64,000 nucleotides of DNA. Origin: Scenedesmus sp. ARA3 (Eukaryota; Chlorophyta; Chlorophyceae; Sphaeropleales; Scenedesmaceae). The notes below the pieces were generated by a model. That model made no database searches and was not told where the DNA came from. It saw only the letters and a list, made by a program, of their open reading frames with translations. The translations under genes and the position numbers were made by a program. The stretch is from assembly GCA_004335835.1 (NCBI GenBank), contig RWJK01001769.1, positions 1 to 64,000 of the forward strand, written 5' to 3'. This document shows positions 11,701-22,386 of this stretch, one piece after another. Each line of letters starts with the position of its first letter. Within the stretch, counting starts at the first letter, position 1.

Positions 11701-12392
11701 GGAGGGGCGGTTCACCTTCCTGCCTGCCTTGCTGCCTTGCTGCCTGGCTGCCTGCCTGCCTGCCTGCCTTCCTGACTGTTTGTCTGCCTGCCTGGCTGCC
11801 TTCCTGCCTGCCTGGATGTCCACCTGCCTGCCTGCCTGCCTGACTCGCCTGACTCGCTGTGTGCAGAGTTGGAGGGGCTGCACCGGGAGGTGCTGCTGCG
11901 GGCACTGCAGCTGCTGGAGGCACAGGGCAAAGTCAAGTGAGTAGCAGGGCTGCCCACACACTGTCACATGTTGACCATCTGGTGCATTACAATCCACACT
12001 GCAGCAGGGTGTTGCTGTTGCTCGTCCTGCTGTCTGCCTACTGGTCTGGGCAGATGTGCAGTTGATGCAGCCAGTGCAGTTTGAGGGGCAGCTGGCAGCA
12101 GCAGCCTGCAGCGTGTGGTGTGGTTGTGTGCATTGCGGGATGGAATTGCTGCCGGAAGTGAGCTGGTCACAGCTTGTGCGCATAACTGTGCAGCTGTGGA
12201 CACTCAGCTCACACGTGAATATGATTTACCACATTCGCCATGTTGCTGACACAGTGGTTGCATTTGCAGGTAAGCATTGAGCGAAATAAATGACCAACAC
12301 AAGTCACATGCTGTGCTTCCATAATGTACTGTATTGCTTGCAGGCTGTTCAAGGGAGCCACTCCAGAGGAGGAGGGAGTGAAGTTCCTGTGA
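8703..12392 (+). CDS. VPS25: VPS25, ESCRT-II subunit
   Basis: Seven exons: 8703-8761, 8961-9042, 9466-9523, 9769-9822, 10749-10916, 11867-11936, 12344-12392; 540 nt, 179 aa, close to the usual ~176 aa. All borders are GT-AG and all phases agree. VPS25 landmarks in order: the PPYF motif that binds VPS22/VPS36 (YQYPPYFTRQPV), SSLWGSLVLAYCKHHK, PLWVNKEINR, winged-helix 1 ending SALWLDG, LVLWRRLPDVAAAIASW, winged-helix 2 with LHREVLLRALQLLEAQGK, and the terminal EEEGVKFL. ESCRT-II recruits ESCRT-III on endosomes for multivesicular body sorting. Introns 4-6 are swollen by copies of exon 5 and exon 6 edges; the real exon 5 is the last of six acceptor copies, the only one that continues to LVLWRR. 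Confidence 0.95.
9094..9310 (+). repeat. Two ~70-bp intronic copies in VPS25 intron 2
   Basis: Positions 9094-9165 and 9238-9310 are diverged copies of one sequence (CTGCAGCGG, CTGAGCAG, then AATGGCCGC / AACGGCCGC and CATGGCAAGCACA). A short 12-base CTGCTGCCTGCG-type repeat follows at 9395-9445, just before the exon 3 acceptor. Confidence 0.7.
10030..10790 (+). repeat. Six copies of the VPS25 exon 5 acceptor and exon start
   Basis: The acceptor GTGCTGCAG plus ~35 exon bases (encoding SALWLDGGAK-like residues) occurs with AG ends near 10043, 10242, 10331, 10541, 10630 and the true 10748. Most copies are followed by a shared tail (CCGCATGAAAGCC...CTCACTGAGCATG). The coding part is better conserved than the spacers. 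Confidence 0.9.
10855..11400 (+). repeat. Copies of VPS25 exon 5 3' end and donor
   Basis: The last ~65 bases of exon 5 with its donor (ending GAGGTGGCGGGCACAG|GTG) recur at about 11145-11212, with a shorter remnant near 11360-11390. GT-rich runs and CAGCTGCAGGTGGCA words separate them. Confidence 0.85.
11575..11880 (+). repeat. CCTG tetranucleotide tract with VPS25 exon 6 acceptor copies
   Basis: CCTGCCTG-type repeats occupy 11575-11680 and 11720-11850. A copy of the exon 6 acceptor and start (TGTGTGCAGAGCTGGAGGGG) sits at 11689-11709 inside the tract, ahead of the true one at 11861-11880. Confidence 0.85.
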
Positions 12393-12612
12393 GGCAGCAG
12401 CCAGCTGTGAAGTTCCTGCGAGGCAGCAGCCAGCTTTGAAGTTCCTGTGAGGCAGCAGCCAGCTGTGAAGTTTCTGTGAGGCAGCAGCTAGCTTCGCAGT
12501 TCCTGTGAGGCAGCAGCCAGCTTTGAAGTTCCTGTGAGGCAGCAGCCAGCTTTGAAGTTCCTGTGAGGCAGCAGCCAGCTGAGAAGTTCCTGTGCAGCAG
12601 CAGCCAGCAGTG
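12379..12612 (+). repeat. 29-bp minisatellite built from the VPS25 stop-codon region
   Basis: About eight copies with a 29-base period begin in the last codons of VPS25 (GTGAAGTTCCTGTGAGGCAG) and run through the 3' UTR. Most copies preserve a TGA in the same local context; the second has TGCGAGG instead. Confidence 0.92.
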
Positions 12613-13650
12613 GGCATCTCAGTGGCAGTGGCCACTGGCAACAGCCCTTGGCAAGGGGCGCCTGGCGCAGCTGCTGCAGCAAGCCAGCGCTGCTGCTACT
12701 CGAGCTATGAAGCAGAGCAGCAGCTCCATGGTGACAGCACATGTCTGCATGTTATTTTGCATGTTGTTAAAAAATAGCTGATTTGGCTGCAGCAGCGTTG
12801 TTTGCATCACACGCAGCTGGTGTGGGCGGTACGTGGCTGTGCATACCTACCTTTTGCAGCGGTGTGTATGCCTTCCCATCTGTTCAGCCAGGCTGTACAT
12901 GTCCGCATCAGTGTCGCTGGTGGAGAACGTGTGTGAAAGCTCACAGTTGGCTGCCTGTGGGACTCGCATGTGGTGTGGGCATTTGTGCTGCATGATGCCC
13001 TTTCGAAATTTGCAGAGCTTGCACATCCGCAATGGTCTGGTAGCTCTGTAGCGGATGATGTCTTGGAAGCAATGCAGGCATACGGTGCATGTTTCCAAGT
13101 CCTGCATTGCTTGGTTTCAATACGTATTGGCACATACGCAGCGGCTGCCACAGTGTTGTGACGTGGTTGAGCTGCAGCAGTACAGTATTGCCGCAATACT
13201 CTGGCAGAGTTTCACTGGCAGTGCCAGCGACACTGTCCAGTTGTGGGTGCCATGTGGCATGGTCTGCCCATGCACTATTTGCGCATGGCGATTGCAATTT
13301 TCAAAGGGCAATCGCTGTGGCTGAAATGGTGACACTGTTATTGCGATGCAATGCCTGTTGGCCATCATGGCCACTGCCAGAGTGCAGCTTGCACTCAGCC
13401 CCTTCTTGCCCAGAACGACAGGAGGCATGCAGCTCTTCGTCTTGACTACAATGAAGCGGTGCAGGTTTTCACCAAGTGAACGTGGCCCGGCTGCAGGTGA
13501 AATAGCGAAGGCACACCACAACCCTAGGACCTGGGGTTACCCCATCAAGTGACAGTGAAAGCTCAAGCCCATCGTGTTCATGGATTGTTGAAGTCTTCAG
13601 TGATCGGTGTTTGCATCAAGTGTGGCACGCTGAACGTTTGGCAAGCCAGT
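12613..13650. other. Intergenic between VPS25 and NFS1
   Basis: It holds the rest of the VPS25 3' region and the NFS1 promoter/5' UTR. No ORF resembles a known family. AT-richer words (for example around 12755-12780) interrupt the otherwise mixed composition. Confidence 0.5.
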
Positions 13651-14513
13651 ATGGCCCTGTTCCGTGCCAGCGAGCAGCTGCTGGCGAGCAGCGCGCGCAA
13701 GGCTGCACCATGGCTGCAAAGCGGGATTCAAATCCTACAACGTGGACTTTCTGCGCAAGCTGAGCCCGCAGAAGACGAGGATTCCGGTATGTGGTTAGCA
13801 GTGACAGGTCCGGTTAGCATCAACGCAGCGATTGCCGATCTCGAGCTTCTGCTTGACATTAGAGCTACTGCCGATAGCCTGTGTGCGTTGCGCCAGCGCT
13901 TGCCGCCATGCGCCACGTCGCATCGCGCTGGTGCTGTCCACAGCAGCACATGGCAGCACGCACCCAGCATGGGTCGCATCACGGCGTGTGTGCTCAGAAT
14001 CTGCTGCAATCGGCTTCTGTGTATGCAGGTGCAATTGAGATGAAGGGCATCAGGCTGCGTGGTGCTCCCATGTACCTGGACATGCAGGCCACTACACCTA
14101 TGGACCCTCGCGTGCTAGATGCCATGCTGCCCTACATGGTGGACCAGGTGAGCCTGCTGTGGCTCCTTGGCGGGTGTTGCTGTAGCAATGAAGCTATGCG
14201 GGGAGCAGCAGCTGCAGCCGCAGCAGCAACAAGGCGGGAACAACAAGGCGGGAGCACAACGCGGCAGCAGCAAGGGGGCAGCAGCAGCGCAGCAGCGTAA
14301 GCGGCAGCAGGGCAGCGGCGGCAGCAGCAGCGCAGCAGCAGGTAATGCTGCGCAGTAGGAAAAGCGGTGCAGCAGCGAAAGCGGTGTAGCAGTGAAAGCG
14401 GCGCAGAAGCGAAAGCGGCGCAGCAGCAAAAGCAGTGCAGCAGCATAAGCGGCGCAGCAGTGACTGCAGCGCAAGCAGTGGCAGCGGCAGCAGGGACAGG
14501 CTGCAGCAGCGGC

Positions 14514-14547
<34 letters not shown>

Positions 14548-17500
14548 CAGCACAGCAACAGTGGCGGCTGGGGCAGCAGCGGCAGAAGATGCATAATAAA
14601 TGACGAACCCAGGACAGGTAGCATGCTGCACTGTCAGTGACCCTCACAGCAATATAATATGGCAAAGTGTGCTTCGTGTTTTGCATCCTGGTGCACTCTA
14701 CACAACATCCGCAATGACAGCTGTGACAGTTGCTGACATATGGTAGAGGCTGACGTCTTTGGCGCTTGGCTGCATCACTAGGCTGTCATTGCTGTTTTGC
14801 TGTCAACACAGCTACGCAAGCAGCGTGCGCCGTCCATGCTTCTGCTTCTGCTGCTTGACAGTGACACTGCTGGCATGTCCTGCTGCTTGCAGTTTGGCAA
14901 CCCCCATTCGCGCACCCACCTGTATGGCTGGGAGAGTGAGAACGCAGTGGAGAAGGCCAGGCAGCAGGTGAGAGTGAGAACATGCAGTGCTGACAGGCCA
15001 GGCAGGTGTGCAGGAGAATATGCAGTGCAGAAGGCCAGGCGGCAGATGAGAGTAATTATGCAGTCCATAAAGCCAGGAAGCAGGTGTGAGGGAGAAAATG
15101 CAATGCAGAACGGCAGGCAGCAGATGACAAGAGAGAAAATGCAGTGCAGAAGGCAAGGCCAGGCAGCAGGTGCGAGTGAGAGCGCAGTGCAAAAAGGCCA
15201 GGCAGCAGGTGGGGCGGTGCATTCACACCAGCACGTCAACCGCGTCTGCGTTCAAACCAGCGCGTCACCTGCCTCTGCACTCAAATGCAGGCCGCTAGCC
15301 TGGTAGCCGCCCATCCCTCATGAGATAATCTTTGCCAGCAAGTAACCTGCCGCTGCAATCAAACCAACAGGTCTCCTATCTCCGTTGTCCAATGCGCTGA
15401 TCAGCTTTTTTTGTTGTAATTGCATCAAAATGCAGGTCGCCAGCCTCATTGGCGCCGACCCCAAGGAGATCATCTTCGCCAGCAGGCCACCTGCCGCTGC
15501 ATTCAAACCAACAGGTCTCCTGTGTCCATAGTCCAAAATGCACTGATCAGCTTTGTTTGTTTATAATTGCATCGAAACGCAGGTCGCCAGCCTCATTGGC
15601 GCCGACCCCAAGGAAATCATCTTCACCAGTGGTGCCACCGAAAGTAACAACATGGCCATCAAGGGCGTGGCAAACTTCTACAAGGACAAGAAGCGCCACA
15701 TCGTCACCAGCCAGACAGAGCACAAGTGTGTGCTGGACAGCGCGCGGTGAGCGGCAGGATAGCTGCACTGTTAGTGCCTCTGAGTGCTGTTGAGAATGCT
15801 GTTCAAGCCGAGGTCCATTGCAGCTTCTGTGTTGGGGCGATGCTGAACCAATGTGTGTTTTGGCGCATGTGCGGCAGCTGGGCCGGTGCAATTAGTGTAG
15901 CGGGCACACCCGGCAGACCTGCGCCTGGCAACCTGGCAGTTACATGCACGTGCTGCACGTCATTTGTTGCTTTGGTGGCTTACGCATGTCCCCGATCTAG
16001 ACTGAGCACAAGTGTGTGCTGGACAGCGCGCGGTGAGTGGCAGGATCTCTGTTGCGGCTGTGGCGCCACAGATTGCTTTGAAGTTGGGGGAGATGGCAGC
16101 TGCTGTGATGGGCCGATGCTCGTTGTGTGTTGGCGTGTATGCGGCCGCTGGGGCGGTGCAGTCACGGGGCGGTGCTGTCACTGCACTGTGCGAGGCACGC
16201 GCAAAACAGACCTGCGCCTGGCGACCTGGAAGTCACCAGCACTTGCTGCACACCATCTGTTGTTTTGGTGGCCTGCGTGTATCCTGACCTGGATCATTAC
16301 CGCAACGTGCACTCGGCAAGCTCAAGCTTAAGGTTTCAACTGCTGCTGCCCACCATCCGCTATCACCAGGTACCTGCAGCAGCGCGGCTGGGACGTGACG
16401 TACCTGCCTGTGCGCAGCGACGGCCGCATCGACCTGGGGCAGCTGGCTGATGCGCTGCGGCCAGACACAGCGCTGGTGTCCATCATGGCAGTCAACAACG
16501 AGATCGGCGTACGGCAGCCGCTGGCGGAGATCGGCGCGCTGTGCAGGGAGCGCAAGGTGTTCTTCCACACAGACGCGGCGCAGGTGGGCTGCGGCGATGT
16601 ATTGCAGCGCAGGAACGGGACTCGTTTCTTGTCGTTGCTGGCGCTTCGTTTCTTGTCGTTGCTGGCGCAGTGTGAATATGTTGTTGTGTGACGCGCGATG
16701 GATTTGCATCGGCTGGTTTCGCCGGTTGTTGATTTTATACTGTGCGGTGTGTTGTTGGGGCAGCCGTCGGCGGAGATCGGCGCGCTGTGCAGGGAGCGCA
16801 AGGTGTTCTTCCACACAGACGCGGCGCAGGTGGGCTGCGGCGATGTGTTGCAGCGCAGGAACGGGACTGGTTTCTCGTCATTGCTGGCGCAGTGTGAATA
16901 TGTTGTTGTGTGACGCGCGATGGATCTGCATCGCCTGGTTTCGCGGGTTGGGTTTCTGATCTATAGGAATGGCATTGCAGGCATGGTGAGGAGGTTTGCT
17001 GTGCGGTGTATTGTTGGGGCAGCCGCTGGCGGAGATTGGGGCGCTGTGCAGGGAGCGCAAGGTGTTCTTCCACACAGACGCGGCGCAGGTGGGCTGTGGG
17101 GGTCTGTTGGGGCGCAAGAGGAGGGCTTGTTGCAGCTAGCGCAGTGTGAACATGCATGTGTGTGACGCTTGTTGGGTCTGCATGGCTGGTTTTGCCGGTC
17201 TGAATGGCATTGCAGGCATGGTGAGGAGGTTTGTTGTGTCGTTGTGCTGTTGCGGCAGCCGCTGACGGAGATTGGCGCGCTGTGCAGGGAGCGCAAGGTG
17301 TTCTTCCACACAGACGCGGCGCAGGTGAGCTGCGGCGGTGTGGCGCGGCGCAGGAGTGGTATTCGTTCGAGCTAGCGCAGTGTGAACATGCATGTGTGTG
17401 ACGATTTATAAATCTGCATCGGCTGGTTTCCCCGTTATGTTTCTTATTTCTAATAATTTGAATGGCATTGGATGGCATTGCAGGCATGGTGCTGTTGTTT

Positions 17501-20500
17501 GCTGTGTCGGTGTGCTGATGCGGCAGCCGCTGGCCAAGACTGGCGCGCTGGGCAGGCGAAGCGCAAATTTGTTTTTTTTACAGACAGACGTGGCACAAGT
17601 CAGTCCAGGTTACTGCTGTGGCTTTATCAGCAGTTTGTGGACTATGACAAACGTTGCTTAGGTGAGCCAGACAGTTTTTTGCTGTGGTGACGCGTTGGCG
17701 CGGCGCCGCTGTGCACTGAGCTTTATGCATGGACACGCCAAGAAAACTTGTAGTCTGCTAGCAGCTCATTGGCTTATTGCTGCGGCTACTTCAATGCCCT
17801 GGTGCCTTCGAGTTGCAGGCTGTGGGCAAGGTGCTGGTCGACGCCGCTGTGCACATGAGCTTTGTGCATGGCTGCGCCCATATTTTGAAGCCTGCTACCC
17901 CCTCACCCTGTTGCGGCTTACTGTGTTGCGGCTCATTGGATGCAGGCTGTTGGCAAGGTGCCTGTTGACACCTCCTCCACGCCCATCGACCTCATGTCCA
18001 TCAGCGGCCACAAGCTCTACGGGCCAAAGGGCGTCGGGGCGCTGTACGTGCGGCGCAGGTGCGTTGCGGTGCAATGCTGTCAGCTGCAGCCTGCTACTGC
18101 TGCTGGTCAGCGTGAAGGTGCTGTGCTGTTAACATGGAGTTATGCTGTGGGTGGTTGTGTGAAGATGCAGGAGGGCGCACGCCTGGCTGCTCTTTCCAGG
18201 TTGACTGCATGTTTCACCTTCTTGGAAAGCATGTGCATTCACACCACTTGCCCTTGCATCATGTACCGAGCGCTTGATCATTCCTCAGCGCGCGCCACTT
18301 GGTTGATTAGCAACTGCCATTGATCACGGGCTTAATAATGCGCTTCTGCTTCTTCTGCTGCTGTGCATATGCTAGGCCGCGCGTGCGCCTGGAGGCGCAG
18401 ATGTCAGGCGGCGGCCAGGAGCGCGGCCTGCGCAGCGGTACCGTGCCCACAGCAGCAGTGGTGGGCCTGGGGGCAGCCTGCGAAGTAGCCGCACAGGAGA
18501 TGGCAGCAGACCATGCGCACATCTGCAAGTAAGTGGCAGCTGCTGGTCGCGCTGGGTGGAACATGAAGCTTGTTTGTTTGCGCTGTTGGCATGGAGTGGT
18601 GCCGCTGCATGGATCAGAGACGCAGAGCGCAAGGCTTTCAGCACTGCGGCTCCTACAGATCACTACCCTGCCGCTTGGGCTGCATTTTATTTCACAAGAT
18701 TTTTTCACATGTTTTTTTTCTATGCACGAATGCCGGGCGTGGCGTCCTGCGTGCACATTGCTTGCAGGCCCGCACCGTCACAGCGAATGACCAGGCATAT
18801 GCATTGACCTCTTGTGGCTGCTTCTCACTGCTGCGTGCAGGCTGGAGCAGCGGCTGCGTGACGGCATCATGGGCCAGCTGCAGGGCGTGGTGCTGAATGG
18901 GCCCGAGGACGTGGCGCGCCTCCGCTACCCCGGCAACGTCAACCTCAGCTTTGCTTACGTGGAGGGCGAGAGCTTGATCATGGGGCTCAAGGTGGGCAGC
19001 AGATGGATTCCTTCCCTTGCTGTATTTTCTTGGTATGTTTGTTACTTTTGTGCCGGGTTGGAGCCTGATCATGGGGCTCAAGGTGGGCGACAGATTCTTC
19101 TCACTCTTCGTACTGTGTGTCTGTTATTCTTGATACGTGCCGGGTGAGAGCCTGATCATGGGGCTCCAAGGTGGGCGCAGCTTGTACAGACAACATGATA
19201 TTCACGTAGCTTGTACAGACAACATGATATTCACGTAGCTTGTGTCTGTAAGCTTGCTAGCAAAGTAGCTCCAGAGCCCAGGACAGCCAAACCAACACAT
19301 GTGGCGCGGTCATGGTGTGTCACTATCCTAGATTTGTTGAGAGCTATGCCTGTGTCAAATACATGTTGCGCTTCTGCCTCCCTGAGCTGAGACTAACACA
19401 CGAGACTCTGCATGGTGCAGCGGTGATGGCTCGGAATTTTATGTCTGCTGTCGCCAATTTCCGTCGAATTCGTCTTGCAGGACATTGCTGTGTCCAGCGG
19501 CTCCGCCTGCACCAGTGCCAGTCTTGAGCCCAGCTATGTGCTGCGTGCCCTGGGCGTGGAGGAGGACATGGCGCACACCAGCATCAGGTGGGTGGGGCAT
19601 ACACCACATGCAGATGCAATCTCACTTTCAACACAGCATCAGGTGCGGCACATACCGCATGCAGATGCAATTTCACTTTCAATACCAGCATCAGGTGTGT
19701 GGCAGCGAGGGGCAAATGCAATTGCAACTCAGTGTCCACACCAGCATCGGGTGCCCTGGGCGTGGAGGAGGACATGGCTCACACCAGTATCAGGTGCGTG
19801 GCACAAACGTGCAAATGCAATGTCACTGTCAACGGCGGCATCAGTTGCGTGGCAGCGAGGGGCAAATGCAAATGCAACACAGTGTCCACACCAGCATCGG
19901 GTGCCCTGGGCGTGGAGGAGGAAATGGCGCACACCAGTATCAGGTGCGTGGCACAAATGTGCAAATGCAATGTCACTGTCAACGCCGGCATCTGGGCGGT
20001 GAGTAGACCACGTGCAAATGCAGTTTCACTTTCAACACCAGCATCAGGTGCGTGGATTAAGGGTTGCCCAATGAGCCTGTCATTGGCGCAAAACCAAGCT
20101 GTGTTCCCGTCGTGTATCACCAGAGTCGTGGCAGCAGGTGCAAATGCAACATGTCACCGTTAACACCAGCATCACGTGGGTGCACAAACCGGCATTAGGT
20201 GGGCGCCAGCCAGGGGCAGATCTGCTTGCCGTGCACTGTCACGGCTTGCACTGTTTGCGCATCGCGGCAAACACGTGTCTCGAAGATACGGGGTGAAGAT
20301 CAGTCGCAGCTCGCAACTTGACGCCATGCTGTTTTTGGACGGAGCGGGCTGCTCATCCGTCTCATGCTTGCATGCATGCGCGCCTGCAGCTGTGTGTGCC
20401 ATGTCAATTTGCCAACGCTGCCCTGCAATTCATTCACAACCCGCCTGCAGGCATAGCATTGGCCGCTTCACCATGCACGCATGCACAAGCCGCTTTTCAC

Positions 20501-20795
20501 CTTGTCCACTTGCCAACTTCCCCTCCAATTCATGCACAATCCGCCTGCAGGTATGGCGGCAGTGTCGCAGACGGTGTCCCTTGCCGACTCTGCCGTGCAA
20601 TCCACTAACATCACAACAACGCATTCACATTCCGCCTGCAGGTATGGCATCGGCCGCTTCACCACAGAAGAGGAGGTGGATGCGGCAGTGGCGCAGACGG
20701 TGTCGCACGTGAACAAGCTGCGTGAGATGTCCCCGCTGTGGGAGATGGTGCAGGAGGGCATCGATTTGAAGACCATCCAGTGGAGCCAGCACTAG
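13651..20795 (+). CDS. NFS1: Mitochondrial cysteine desulfurase NFS1 (IscS type)
   Basis: Ten exons: 13651-13786, 14029-14147, 14893-14967, 15583-15746, 16370-16583, 17946-18058, 18376-18528, 18841-18991, 19481-19587, 20642-20795; 1386 nt, 461 aa, stop TAG. It removes sulfur from L-cysteine to alanine with PLP and delivers it to ISCU for Fe-S assembly. The leader [20 protein letters not shown] looks like a mitochondrial presequence. Landmarks: [67 protein letters not shown], the PLP-lysine in [37 protein letters not shown], the catalytic-cysteine loop [21 protein letters not shown] and the IscS-type C-terminus ending WSQH. All key residues are present. Nearly every intron contains tandem copies of the neighbouring exon edges. 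Confidence 0.98.
14930..15215 (+). repeat. Array of NFS1 exon 3 3' ends
   Basis: Starting in the last ~35 bases of exon 3, roughly seven diverged copies of GAGAGTGAGAACGCAGTGGA plus AAGGCCAGGCAGCAG|GTG follow at about 35-50 base spacing. Several keep a GT after CAGCAG, others have GCAGATG. Confidence 0.85.
15283..15630 (+). repeat. Three copies of NFS1 exon 4 acceptor and exon start
   Basis: The real acceptor is at 15582. A copy about 150 bases upstream (AG at 15432) preserves ~50 exon bases (GTCGCCAGCCTCATTGGCGC). An older copy starts near 15286 with stops in it. The intron spacer (AACCAACAGGTCTCCT...GCACTGATCAGCTTT) is repeated with it. Confidence 0.92.
16003..16045 (+). repeat. Copy of NFS1 exon 4 3' end and donor
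   Basis: The sequence encoding [11 protein letters not shown] and its GTGAG donor (original 15717-15760) recurs at 16003-16045 inside intron 4. Confidence 0.9.
16513..17605 (+). repeat. Five copies of the NFS1 exon 5 3' part, each a 66-nt AG...GT unit
   Basis: The end of exon 5 (encoding [20 protein letters not shown] plus AQ) is followed by three near-perfect copies whose CAG ends are at 16829, 17088 and 17324 (spacings about 246, 259 and 236) and a decayed fifth at about 17520-17600. In each good copy the 66-nt unit is preceded by GGCAG and followed by GTGGGC or GTGAGC, and it is phase 0 at both ends. Confidence 0.93.
17700..17970 (+). repeat. Copies of NFS1 exon 6 acceptor and start
   Basis: A copy of the exon 6 start (TTGCAG|GCTGTGGGCAAGGTG) lies at 17812-17870, about 130 bases before the true acceptor at 17945. 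Its tail GCCGCTGTGCACATGAGCTT also recurs near 17703-17735. Confidence 0.85.
18965..19170 (+). repeat. Three copies of NFS1 exon 8 3' end and donor
   Basis: GAGAGCTTGATCATGGGGCT plus CAAG|GTGGGC at the exon end (18968-18997) recurs at 19060-19090 and 19145-19178, the last with an extra C before AAGG. A 34-base tandem duplication (CAGCTTGTACAGACAACATG...) follows at 19178-19242. Confidence 0.88.
19545..20065 (+). repeat. Array of NFS1 exon 9 3' ends
   Basis: The exon end (GCCCTGGGCGTGGAGGAGGA...ACCAGCATCAG|GTG) recurs in full at about 19748-19796 and 19898-19948. Shorter pieces (ACCAGCATCAGGTG) lie near 19635, 19686, 19738 and 20037, separated by GCAAATGCAATxTCACTxTC spacers. Confidence 0.9.
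20430..20660 (+). repeat. Three copies of NFS1 exon 10 acceptor
   Basis: CCGCCTGCAGGTATGGC-like acceptors occur at about 20442-20480, 20541-20575 and the true 20632-20660. The first keeps GCATTGGCCGCTTCACCA, the second only GTATGGC. Confidence 0.88.
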
Positions 20796-21315
20796 CTGTA
20801 CAGCTAGGCTGCTGTAGTTAGGCTGCTGTACTGGGTTGTTGAGCTGCCGCGGAGCAGAGCTTTGGTGCAGGAGGGCATCGACCTGAAGACCACCCAGTGG
20901 AGCCAGCACTAGGCTGCAGCTAGGCTGCTGTAGCTAGGCTGCTGTACTGGTTATTGAGATGCCGTGGAGCAGAGCTTTGGTGCAGGAGGGCATCGACTTG
21001 AAGACCACTCAGTGGCAGTGGAGCCAGCACTAGGCTGCAGCTAGGCTGCTGTACATGTCATGGAGTGGAAGTGGAGCAGTGACAGTGCTCTGGTTCGGGA
21101 GGACAGTGACTTGAACGCCATCTAGTGGCGCCACCACTAGGCCGCAGCTGCTGCGCTAGCCGCAGGCGCATTGTTGGCAATCCTGCAACGCAGCAGGGCA
21201 GGTCATTGAGGTGCCGTGGAGCAGTGCTTGAAAGCACCACATGTGGTGCAGGAAGGCATATGCATCGAGTTCAGGGCCATTTAATGAAGCCAAGCTTAGG
21301 CTGCAGCGCTGGCCG
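20796..21315 (+). repeat. NFS1 3' UTR made of copies of the terminal exon end
   Basis: After the stop, the coding end (GTGCAGGAGGGCATCGAxxTGAAGACC...CAGCACTAG) is repeated near 20862-20912 and 20980-21033. More decayed versions appear near 21093-21140 and 21245-21300, at a spacing of about 115-150 bases, with GCTAGGCTGCTGTA spacers. Confidence 0.9.
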
Positions 21316-22111
21316 TTGAGGGCTGTGGAGCTGTGCATATGCTGCGCATATGAACGCAACATGTGTTGAGACAGCTGTCAGGAGCGATGCATAGATTGAA
21401 GCACTGGCATGTACACATTGCAAGGCGTTCCAGTGCCGATCATGATGATGCTGCATGACGTAAAGTTCTCATCGGCCATAGCAAGTGTTCAGCACTATGC
21501 GTACACATTGGCTGCTCGTGCTAGCTGATGTAACATAACGATTCCATGTGCACCTGGTACGCCGTACTGCTTGTACGGAACCGGTTACCGCCGGCATGTG
21601 AGGTGCCTGTTTGGTTACACAGGGTATACGTCGTGCGTTGCATGAAGGCTGTTACAAAGGCATAACAGGCTCACTGACCCCAAAGTGACTTGGCATGTCA
21701 TGCATCACTTGTTATGTTACACGCCGGGAACACACCCCGCTCTCGAGCCAATTCATTTGCGGCAGCGTGTATCAATCGCAGCCGCACCAGCTGCTGCTCC
21801 ACTGGAGCCGTGGAGCAGTGTGGCACACGGCAGCGCCTGGCACAGGGGCTGTGTGGCACATGCCAACCTCATCAGATGGCTGGTCAGCGTGGATCATTGG
21901 CGTACAGCAGCCAAGCCACTCAGCGGCCAACAACGCCACCGCCTCCTGCCCCGCTGCAGCACCACAGCTACTTGTGTAACTTCCAAATGTGGCTGGTGCC
22001 CCAGCAGCAGCAGCGCTGAGCTGCACAGCAGCACACCATGTGCAGCCGCCAAGCATGTAGTGCCGGCTATGAGGCATGCTGTGGGGCGTGGCAGAGTGGC
22101 TGGCTGCGTTG

Positions 22112-22146
<35 letters not shown>

Positions 22147-22386
22147 ATCATCATCATCATCAACTCATCATCACCGTCATCATCATGTTTATCCATTCAA
22201 TCAATCTACAACGCTGTGGAAGTCCTGTGCTACGCCACAAGCAGCGTTGCAAGTCGGCAACAAGGCAGCAAGACGTCTCATGTAGTACTAGCACAGACAA
22301 TGCAGTATGTACCAGCCTGAACCTATGCTACGCAATGTGGTATGTTAGTATGCAAGGGCAATAACGGCTGGCAAATTAGTACAAAT

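Noticed and set aside
22115..22195. CTG and ATC microsatellites as coding (poly-Leu, poly-Ile) exons
   Set aside because: There is no flanking coding sequence or phased splice sites; simple sequence repeats only.
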